Below are positions 57,579-64,000 of a DNA stretch of 64,000 nucleotides, one piece after another. The notes beneath the pieces were generated by a model, which had not been told where the DNA came from, did no database searches, and saw nothing but the letters and a program-made list of their open reading frames with translations. Each line of letters opens with the position of its first letter. Position 1 is the stretch's first letter. This DNA is from Oscillatoriophycideae cyanobacterium NC_groundwater_1537_Pr4_S-0.65um_50_18 (GTDB taxonomy: Bacteria > Cyanobacteriota > Cyanobacteriia > Elainellales > Elainellaceae), in NCBI GenBank assembly GCA_016208305.1, contig JACQYI010000009.1, positions 310,001-374,000 of the forward strand, written 5' to 3'. The position numbers and the translations under genes were made by a program.

Positions 57579-57722
57579 TTTTCTTTTTTTACAAACGAAA
57601 TCGCCAAATTTAGTGGGCGGTTACTTAATAAATGCTGTTTCGTGGCACTGCCATAGGAGAATAACTGATAGCTGTTTGCTCCGAAGTAATAGCTCCGAAG
57701 TTAAACCCTCAGCGTCAATGTA

Positions 57723-58652
57723 ATGTTGCAACTGCCTGAATCACCCCGCGCAACCCCTCTAATTTCCTTGGACAATGCCTACGAACTCTGCCGCCAAGTT
57801 ACGGCAGAGTATTCCAAGACGTTTTATCTCGGTACTCTGCTCATGTCAGAGGAAAAGCGTCGAGCGATTTGGGCAATCTATGTCTGGTGTCGTCGGACTG
57901 ACGAACTGGTAGATGGGCCTAATTCTGCCGAAACAACGAACGCTACGTTAGATCAATGGGAAGGAACGCTAGAATCCATCTTTGCTGGACAGGCGATTGA
58001 TGATGAAGACATAGCGCTAATTGACACCCTTGAGCGATTTCCCATCGAAATTCAACCCTTCCGCGACATGATTGCGGGACAGCGGATGGATCTGTATCGA
58101 TCGCGTTATGAAACCTTTGAAGAGCTAGAGCTGTATTGCTACAGAGTGGCTGGAACTGTGGGTTTAATGACGACTCCAGTTATGGGCGTAGATACTAGGC
58201 GGGGCACTGCCCCCTGGGATCAAGCGCATCCAAAAGCCAATCCGGAAGCCAAGGCGATCGCCCTTGGCATTGCCAATCAACTCACCAATATTCTGCGCGA
58301 TGTGGGAGAAGATGCCCGTCGGGGTCGAATTTACCTGCCGCTTGAAGATCTAGAGCGATTTAAGTACTCAGAAAAAGATCTGTTTAACGGCGTGGTAGAT
58401 GATCGCTGGCGTGCCCTCATGAAGTTCCAGATTCAGCGCGCCCGACAGTTTTTTAACGAAGCTGAGCTAGGCGTTCGGCTATTGAGTCCCGACGCCCGTT
58501 TTCCCGTTTGGTCAGCGTTGATGCTCTATCGCGGCATTCTAGACGTGATAGAGCAAAATCAATACGACGTTTTTCGCAAGCGCGCTTACGTGCCAAACTG
58601 GAAAAAGTTTTTGTACTTACCACTGGCAAAGCTGAAGGCAGAAGTTCTATAA
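57723..58652 (+). CDS. crtB: Phytoene synthase
   Basis: CrtB condenses two geranylgeranyl diphosphates to phytoene, the first carotenoid-specific step. The 309-residue protein has both Asp-rich motifs: [13 protein letters not shown] (about residue 60) and [20 protein letters not shown] (about 190), and [10 protein letters not shown] between them. It is downstream of crtP on the same strand, so precursor formation and desaturation are made together. An alternative GTA-less ATG at the same place is not available; the start is the first Met. Confidence 0.97.
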   Translation: MLQLPESPRATPLISLDNAYELCRQVTAEYSKTFYLGTLLMSEEKRRAIWAIYVWCRRTDELVDGPNSAETTNATLDQWEGTLESIFAGQAIDDEDIALIDTLERFPIEIQPFRDMIAGQRMDLYRSRYETFEELELYCYRVAGTVGLMTTPVMGVDTRRGTAPWDQAHPKANPEAKAIALGIANQLTNILRDVGEDARRGRIYLPLEDLERFKYSEKDLFNGVVDDRWRALMKFQIQRARQFFNEAELGVRLLSPDARFPVWSALMLYRGILDVIEQNQYDVFRKRAYVPNWKKFLYLPLAKLKAEVL

Positions 58653-58678
58653 GCCCAAGGTGCAGCTTGAGACAAACT

Positions 58679-59041
58679 CTAGATGGCGTGCTGCTTGAGA
58701 TCGCTCAGCGCAGCATATTCAATTGCGGCAGCATGAGTCGCTTCTAGCACCACAGGCGGAGCAACTCCAGCCTCCAGAGCCTCTTGCCAACGCGAGGCGC
58801 ACAGACACCAGCGATCGCCCGGTTTTAGCCCCGGAAAGTTGTACATGGGCATCGGCGTGGTGAGATCGTTGCCTCGTGACTGGCTGAAGGCCAAAAACTC
58901 TGCGGTGACTTGAGCACAGACAATATGCACTCCCACATCTCCGGCACCCGTGCTGCAATATCCGTCACGGTAGAATCCGGTCATCGGGTTAGTGCAGCAG
59001 CATTCTAGCGCTCCACCCAAGACATTCTTAGCTTGAGACAT
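58679..59041 (-). CDS. DUF2237 family protein
   Basis: The 120-residue protein matches the DUF2237 family: NVLGGALECCCTNPMTGFYRDG at the start, VHIVCAQVTAEFLAFS, and GLKPGDRWCLCASRW. The function is unknown; the Cys-rich pattern suggests metal or redox chemistry. The Met of MSQAKNV has GGAGGAA seven bases upstream and replaces a longer frame of 22 extra residues. It is convergent with crtB, 26 bases away, and lies downstream of petD on the same strand. Confidence 0.9.
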   Translation of the reverse strand: MSQAKNVLGGALECCCTNPMTGFYRDGYCSTGAGDVGVHIVCAQVTAEFLAFSQSRGNDLTTPMPMYNFPGLKPGDRWCLCASRWQEALEAGVAPPVVLEATHAAAIEYAALSDLKQHAI

Positions 59042-59206
59042 GATTTCCTCCACTAGAAACTTTCTTGACTCGAAAAAGGCAGGGCAAACGGTAAAGCGAG
59101 TGAACAAAATTTAAGCAAAAAACTAGCGCCCCCTCGACCTCGCAAAGATGAATTAACATCTACAGAGAGTTCGGGCGGACGCTAAATTAGCGGTGCGATC
59201 GCAGGT

Positions 59207-59689
59207 CTAGAACAAACCGAGCGTCAGCGCCTTGTCGATGGGCATTACAGCGCCAATTCCTAGCCATAGGGTGACAACTGTACCAAACAGAAAAACTGCG
59301 GTTGCAACGGGGCGGCGGAATGGGTTTTGAAACTTGTTAACGTTCTCAATGAAAGGAACCAAGATCAAACCTAAAGGCACCGCACCCATGCAGGCCACAC
59401 CCAACAGTTTGTTGGGCAGGACGCGCAGGATGTTAAACACAGGATACAAGTACCACTCAGGCAAAATTTCAAGCGGTGTTGCAAAAGGATTGGCTGGTTC
59501 GCCCACCATAGAGGGGTCAAGTACAGCTAAGGCAACACAACAAGCGATCGTTCCCAGAATTACGACCGGGAAGATGTAAAGCAAATCATTTGGCCAGGCA
59601 GGTTCACCGTAGTAGTTGTGACCCATGCCATTTTTCAGCTTCTCCCGCAGAACCGGATCTGCGAGATCTGGCTTCTTGATTGTTGCCAT
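59207..59689 (-). CDS. petD: Cytochrome b6f subunit IV
   Basis: PetD forms, with cytochrome b6, the quinol-oxidising core of the b6f complex in thylakoids. The 160-residue protein has the normal length, three membrane helices, and the PEWY motif ([13 protein letters not shown]) at the Qo site. It follows petB on the same strand by 90 bases, the standard petB-petD operon. Confidence 0.98.
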   Translation of the reverse strand: MATIKKPDLADPVLREKLKNGMGHNYYGEPAWPNDLLYIFPVVILGTIACCVALAVLDPSMVGEPANPFATPLEILPEWYLYPVFNILRVLPNKLLGVACMGAVPLGLILVPFIENVNKFQNPFRRPVATAVFLFGTVVTLWLGIGAVMPIDKALTLGLF

Positions 59690-59779
59690 GAGGCAGTGTT
59701 CTCCTTGAAATGGTTTAACTAGAAAATGCTTTGAGCATTTGAAAACCTTAAAGTTAAGCCGCTGAAAAGTTGGGGCGAC

Positions 59780-60448
59780 CTACAAAGGACCTGAAATACC
59801 CTGCTTACGAATCATCAGAAAATGCAGCAGCATGAAAACTGCAATCAGCCAGGGCAGAACGAAGGTATGAGCGCTGTAGTAGCGAGTCAGTGTGGCTTGA
59901 CCTACGCTAGCTCCACCCCGCAACATGTCAGAGATGAGAACGCCCACTACAGGAATTGCCTCAGGTACACCCGAAACAATCTTGACCGCCCAGTAACCAA
60001 CCTGATCCCAAGGCAGAGAATAGCCAGTAACGCCAAAGGATACCGTGATGACCGCTAGAACAACGCCTGTTACCCAGGTCAACTCACGAGGCTTTTTGAA
60101 TCCGCCCGTCAGGTAGACGCGGAAGACGTGCAAGATCATCATCAGAACCATCATGCTGGCAGACCAGCGATGAATAGAACGGATCAGCCAGCCAAAGCTG
60201 ACATCATTCATGATGTACTGCACAGAAGAAAAAGCTTCAGCAACAGTTGGCCTGTAATAAAACGTCATTGCAAATCCAGTGGCGAACTGGATGATGAAGC
60301 AAGTTAGGGTAATTCCCCCCAAACAATAGAAGATGTTGACGTGGGGAGGAACATACTTGCTGCTGATGTCATCAGCGAGCGCCTGAATCTCAAGACGCTC
60401 ATCAAACCACTTGTAGGGTTTTGAGTCTGTAACTTGCTTAGTAAACAT
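59780..60448 (-). CDS. petB: Cytochrome b6
   Basis: The 222-residue protein has four membrane helices with bis-His haem ligands ([20 protein letters not shown] in helix [22 protein letters not shown] region in helix D) and Cys42 in FYCLGGIT, the covalent attachment site of haem c-i. It carries a seven-residue N-terminal extension (start [10 protein letters not shown]) relative to the 215-residue form. It leads the petB-petD operon and is divergent from ctpA. Confidence 0.98.
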   Translation of the reverse strand: MFTKQVTDSKPYKWFDERLEIQALADDISSKYVPPHVNIFYCLGGITLTCFIIQFATGFAMTFYYRPTVAEAFSSVQYIMNDVSFGWLIRSIHRWSASMMVLMMILHVFRVYLTGGFKKPRELTWVTGVVLAVITVSFGVTGYSLPWDQVGYWAVKIVSGVPEAIPVVGVLISDMLRGGASVGQATLTRYYSAHTFVLPWLIAVFMLLHFLMIRKQGISGPL

Positions 60449-60651
60449 GAAACGAGAGTTCCAGGGGGGATATTATGACTGTCAATAAATGTAACACAGC
60501 TCTCAGGTGAATTGCACTTTACAAGGCTTTGCAAATCGAGGTTTGAGCGCATCTTAATGATCTCGTTAACCCAGGTGCAAAGATGATGAAACTGTACTTT
60601 TCCGCACTCACCCTATAGCCAGGAAGCCAGACTCCCTTTAAGATCTGTATC

Positions 60652-61929
60652 ATGAGAAATCGGATTTTGAAATCTGTATTGCTGCTCGTCTTGGCAGTCA
60701 GTCTGGCAATGGGTGCGCTAGGTTCACCTGCATTGGCCCTGACGGAAGAGCAGCGGCTTTTGAGTGAAGTTTGGCGGATTGTCGATCGCGCCTATGTAGA
60801 CAGTACGTTTAATCACCAGAACTGGTGGCTGGTGCGGCAAAAAGCCTTGAAACAGCCCATTAGCAACCGGGAGCAGACCTATGTTGCTATTCAGAAAATG
60901 CTGGCCAGCCTGGACGATCCCTTTACGCGGCTGCTGAAGCCCGATCAGTATCGCAGCCTCCAAACCAATACGGCTGGAGAACTCACAGGTGTCGGTTTAC
61001 AAATCACCCAAGATAGCCCTAACAGCGAATTGCGCGTGATTGCACCTATCGAAGGCTCTCCAGCCGAGAAAGCCGGAATTAAGCCTCGCGATCGCATCCT
61101 CAAAATCAATGGCTACCCCACGGCTCAGCTTTCCTTGGATGAAGCGGCTGAACGCATGCGTGGGCCAATGGGTAGCAAAGTAACGCTAACCATCGTTTCC
61201 GAATCAGGTGTAACTGAATCAGGTCAAAAATCGGTTAGTCCGATAATGGCAGAGGCGCAGGATATTACCCTGGTGCGCGATCGCATTAGCCTTAATCCAG
61301 TTTATGCCGAATTGCATACGCAGAAAGACGGCACACAGATTGGCTATATTCGCCTGAGCCAGTTCAATGCTAACGCCAGTACTGAGGTGGCTCATGCCAT
61401 CCAAACTCTAGAATCTCAAGGTGCAAATGCCTATGTGCTAGATCTCCGCAGCAATCCAGGCGGTCTTTTGCAATCCGGTATCGAAATTGCACGGCTATGG
61501 CTAGCTGAAGGCACCGTGGTTTACACCGTGAATCGCAACGGCATCCAAGACAGCTTTGAGGCCAGTGGGGCAGCTCTGACGGATGATCCCCTCGTCGTAC
61601 TGGTGAATCAGGGAACCGCTAGCGCCAGTGAAATTTTGGCGGGGGCATTGCAAGACAACGGACGGGCGCAGCTAATCGGCGAACGCACGTTTGGCAAGGG
61701 TTTGATTCAGTCTCTCTTTAATCTGTCCGATGGCTCTGGGTTGGCTGTGACGATCGCCAAGTATGAAACTCCTAACCATCACGACATCAATCGCCAAGGA
61801 ATTGCGCCAGACGTCACCGTATCGCTTGAGCCAATCACGCGAGATGAATTGGCAACCCCTGCCGATCGCCAGTATCAAGCTGCCGTTGAGGTGCTCACTC
61901 AAGGAGCCGTGGTGGCAGGTGCAGCCTAG
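60652..61929 (+). CDS. ctpA: Carboxyl-terminal processing protease CtpA
   Basis: CtpA removes the C-terminal extension of the photosystem II D1 precursor in the lumen. The 425-residue protein has a signal peptide (VLLLVLAVSLAMGALGSPALA), a PDZ domain (about 105-185; GVGLQITQDS), and the S41 peptidase core with catalytic Ser in NQGTASASEILAGAL and Lys in FGKGLIQS. Its place next to petB-petD is the cyanobacterial arrangement. The last codons overlap the start of the HD gene. Confidence 0.96.
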   Translation: MRNRILKSVLLLVLAVSLAMGALGSPALALTEEQRLLSEVWRIVDRAYVDSTFNHQNWWLVRQKALKQPISNREQTYVAIQKMLASLDDPFTRLLKPDQYRSLQTNTAGELTGVGLQITQDSPNSELRVIAPIEGSPAEKAGIKPRDRILKINGYPTAQLSLDEAAERMRGPMGSKVTLTIVSESGVTESGQKSVSPIMAEAQDITLVRDRISLNPVYAELHTQKDGTQIGYIRLSQFNANASTEVAHAIQTLESQGANAYVLDLRSNPGGLLQSGIEIARLWLAEGTVVYTVNRNGIQDSFEASGAALTDDPLVVLVNQGTASASEILAGALQDNGRAQLIGERTFGKGLIQSLFNLSDGSGLAVTIAKYETPNHHDINRQGIAPDVTVSLEPITRDELATPADRQYQAAVEVLTQGAVVAGAA

Positions 61930-63196
61930 CGCAGGACGAACCTATCAAGATCCGTTACATGGGGCAATCACGCTTGATTTGAGTGACCCGGTTGAGGCAC
62001 TGCTGATTCAGCTCATCGATACGCCCCCCTTCCAGCGGCTGCGGCGAATTCGGCAGCTTGGGCCAGCCAGCCTAACTTTTCATGGGGCTGAGTCTTCGCG
62101 GTTTACCCATTCGCTAGGCGTGATGGCGATCGCTCGACGCGCCTTCGATCGCATTGCTTCAAAGCATCCTGACCTTTGTCGCTACAGAGCCGTGGTGCTA
62201 TGTGCTGCGCTGCTTCATGACATTGGGCATGGCCCCTTTAGCCACACCTGCGAAGAGATTTTTGGCAATCACCACGAGCATTGGACAGAGCGGATTCTGC
62301 AAGAGTCTCTTCCCATCCGTTCCCTGTTAGATGGATTTTCTCCGAACCTGCTGGAGCAAATGCGGCAGGTCTATCACAAAAAACATCCAGTCCCATTAGT
62401 TTGGCAGCTTGTCACTAGCCAATTGGACTGCGATCGCCTGGATTATCTGATGCGAGATAGCTACTTTACAGGCGCATCCTACGGCAAGTTAGACCTCGAT
62501 CGCATCCTCATGGCAATGGACTACGATGCACTGACGCAGCAGCTTGTCGTAGCCAAAAAAGGAATGGCGGCGATCGAGCATTACTTGATTGTTCGCTACT
62601 TCATGTATGCCCAAATTTATAATCACCCTAAAAATCTAGCGGCATCCTGGGTGTTGGAAACCGCTTTCCGTCGTGCCCAAGAGCTTTTGGCGCTGCATCA
62701 GCTCTGGGCCGACGACACTATGACCGCTTGGCTGCAACAAGACTGTAATCAGTTATCCCTCAACCACTACTTAGAAGCGGATGATGGCCTGTTTACCTAT
62801 CATCTTCAGCGTTGGCAGCATGGCTCTGAACCGATTCTTGCCGACCTCTGCCGCCGTTTCCTAGATCGAGACTTGCCTAAAGCCTTCGACGTGACTGACC
62901 TGGAAAGCGATCGCCAACAGCAGCTTTTGCAGGCGGTCTTATCTAAAGCCGTATCATCTCAGCAAGAGAGGTTGAAGTTTGACGCCTCTGAATCTAGCCA
63001 ATTTTCCTACTGTGCAGGGTTAAGGACAACTTGGAGCCGAGGCTATACGCTCTATCAGCGGGGTATTAAACTGCAAACTGGCTCTGGTCTACGGGAAATT
63101 AGCGATCTTTCCCCCTTGGTCAAAACTTTAACTCAGCCTTGGCAGCGTAGCTGGTTAATCTATCCACGAGAAGTGGATCTCACAGAATTCCTGTGA
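61919..63196 (+). CDS. HD-domain phosphohydrolase (dNTPase-like)
   Basis: The 425-residue protein is an HD-superfamily hydrolase of the COG1078/SAMHD1-like type: RTYQDPLHGAITLDL at the N-terminus, metal His in RFTHSLGVM, HD pair in LLHDIGHGPFSHTCE, and a distal Asp in SQLDCDRLDYLMRD. Relatives cleave dNTPs or nucleotides; the substrate here is unproven. I use the GTG at 61919, which overlaps the ctpA stop by 11 bases and has AGGAG upstream; longer frames read into ctpA coding sequence. Coupled translation with ctpA is likely. Confidence 0.88.
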   Translation: MQPSAGRTYQDPLHGAITLDLSDPVEALLIQLIDTPPFQRLRRIRQLGPASLTFHGAESSRFTHSLGVMAIARRAFDRIASKHPDLCRYRAVVLCAALLHDIGHGPFSHTCEEIFGNHHEHWTERILQESLPIRSLLDGFSPNLLEQMRQVYHKKHPVPLVWQLVTSQLDCDRLDYLMRDSYFTGASYGKLDLDRILMAMDYDALTQQLVVAKKGMAAIEHYLIVRYFMYAQIYNHPKNLAASWVLETAFRRAQELLALHQLWADDTMTAWLQQDCNQLSLNHYLEADDGLFTYHLQRWQHGSEPILADLCRRFLDRDLPKAFDVTDLESDRQQQLLQAVLSKAVSSQQERLKFDASESSQFSYCAGLRTTWSRGYTLYQRGIKLQTGSGLREISDLSPLVKTLTQPWQRSWLIYPREVDLTEFL

Positions 63197-63235
63197 GAGT
63201 ACAGTGTTAATCCACCGCAGTTGAGGAGCAAGAGC

Positions 63236-63272
63236 TTTTGAAAGTGCTGTGCAAAGCGCGGCACTTTCAAAA
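63236..63272. terminator. Bidirectional terminator hairpin
   Basis: TTTTGAAAGTGC (63236-63247) pairs with GCACTTTCAAAA (63261-63272) around the loop TGTGCAAAGCGCG. It lies between the convergent HD gene and the repeat-protein gene, and T/A runs border both sides. Confidence 0.75.
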
Positions 63273-63356
63273 AACTGCTATGGGCTAATTAATTGGCAAT
63301 CCTAGTTCTCAAAGATATGAGTTCTCAAAATTGCGAATTCTTAACCAGATTTAAGA

Positions 63357-64000
63357 CTAAACGAAATAGTTGCCAACAGCTAAGGAGGCTTTTTTGACGT
63401 CACCTGGCTTAAACTCAATGCCCGTCACATCAGCGACGAGATCAAGCTTTGGCGCAAAGGCTGCCTTAGCGTCATTGACAGACAGATAAGTGCGGCTACC
63501 AAACTTGAAGAATAGCGCCTCATCTTTCTTAAGAACCTGCTTGCCGCGCTTGCTAGCGCTCTTATCGGCATAAGCAAATTTAGTTGCTTCTGTTAGGTTG
63601 CGTGCTTTGACTTTACCGGCATAAGACAAGCCTTTAGGGCGTTGAGCGGTATTGAGGTTATTGTCAAAGTCAAGCTGGAAGCGATCGCCATCACTAAATT
63701 TGAAATCAGTCACTTTGCTGAGCTTACTGACGGTAGAGCTTTTTAGCGCAGAGGCTTTGCTTGTGCCCGCGAATACAAAGCGATCGGCTCCTGTATCTCC
63801 GGTAGAGGTTGTACCGCCTCCCCCAATGATCGTGTCGCCCCCCGTTGACCCCGTTAAGACGCCTCCGGGCGTTCCAGAATTACCTCCGGTGATCAAGAGA
63901 CTGTTGGTGAAACTGCCAGACAATAGCGTTCCATCTGAGGTCTTAACCTCAAAATTGCCTACCTCATGAATATTGGTGGCAGTGCCCGTAGATCCTGCGA
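63357..64000 (-). CDS. C-terminal part of an exported cyanobacterial repeat protein (partial)
   Basis: The frame is open to the window edge, so the 5' part lies outside; at least 214 residues are visible. It has Gly/Thr-rich stretches (GGNSGTPGG, TGSTGGDTIIGGGGTTSTGDTGAD) reminiscent of degenerate RTX loops, then a C-terminal domain with DRFVFAGTS, VTDFKFSDGDRFQLDF, ALFFKFGSRTYLSVND and a final AVGNYFV. This tail type ends many large cyanobacterial exported or surface proteins using type I secretion. Upstream codons to position 64000 continue in the same style (NIHEVGNFEVKTSDGTLL), confirming that the gene goes on. Confidence 0.8.
   Translation of the reverse strand, partial: AGSTGTATNIHEVGNFEVKTSDGTLLSGSFTNSLLITGGNSGTPGGVLTGSTGGDTIIGGGGTTSTGDTGADRFVFAGTSKASALKSSTVSKLSKVTDFKFSDGDRFQLDFDNNLNTAQRPKGLSYAGKVKARNLTEATKFAYADKSASKRGKQVLKKDEALFFKFGSRTYLSVNDAKAAFAPKLDLVADVTGIEFKPGDVKKASLAVGNYFV

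Overview
The window is chromosomal DNA of a cyanobacterium. Evidence is the oxygenic-photosynthesis gene set (petB and petD of the cytochrome b6f complex, ctpA for photosystem II D1 processing, crtP-crtB for carotenoids, light-dependent por for chlorophyll, a tocopherol methyltransferase), dense GCGATCGC (HIP1) octamers, and families typical of filamentous or Leptolyngbya-like genomes (WD40 STAND NTPase, PatA-type regulators, FG-GAP/RTX proteins). Genus cannot be fixed from the sequence alone. No rRNA, tRNA, CRISPR array or prophage was recognised.

Layout. 1-4,500: two tandem XRE-type regulators with two matching 18-bp palindromic operators, a FG-GAP/RTX surface or secreted protein, and a family 2 glycosyltransferase. 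4,508-5,680: a MITE whose TTA target duplication is the stop codon of por. 6,844-18,410: a complete taxis gene cluster in the order PatA-like regulator, CheY, CheW, dCACHE-HAMP-GAF-MCP receptor, an unknown sensory-domain protein, a second MITE copy, an APC-family amino-acid permease, and CheA-REC. 18,888-22,380: an unknown protein, a PAS-LuxR regulator behind a 30-bp perfect palindrome, and an MFS transporter. 22,389-26,156: a 1255-residue HTH-NB-ARC-WD40 protein. 27,351-31,092: grxC-gshB and an ABC transporter lacking a permease gene. 31,190-36,867: envelope proteins, mtnP, a flavoprotein, dcd. 37,041-42,802: an EF-G paralogue, a CPA1 antiporter and a membrane GTPase. 42,936-49,489: a five-domain response regulator, an LD-carboxypeptidase, a PAS-GGDEF-EAL protein, a tocopherol methyltransferase. 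49,582-55,725: a 2-oxoglutarate hydroxylase translationally coupled to ktrB, then ktrA, anmK and a SpoIID protein. 56,163-63,196: crtP-crtB, a DUF2237 protein, petB-petD, ctpA and an HD phosphohydrolase. The window ends inside an exported repeat protein.

How the parts fit. The photosynthesis genes form the known cyanobacterial arrangements crtP-crtB and petB-petD next to ctpA. The taxis cluster is self-contained; its receptor has a periplasmic double-CACHE domain and a GAF domain that appears to lack the bilin-binding Cys, so chemotaxis is at least as likely as phototaxis, and the embedded amino-acid permease supports that. K+ uptake (ktrBA), peptidoglycan recycling (anmK, LD-carboxypeptidase) and thiol redox genes (grxC, gshB) are housekeeping neighbours.

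At the DNA level the window is rich in small repeats: a pair of about 210-bp MITEs with a paired (covarying) base change in an internal stem, a second dispersed double-hairpin element (two copies), a set of long hairpins at gene ends, and about ten unrelated 10-16 bp tandem repeats, most in short spacers just upstream of gene starts.
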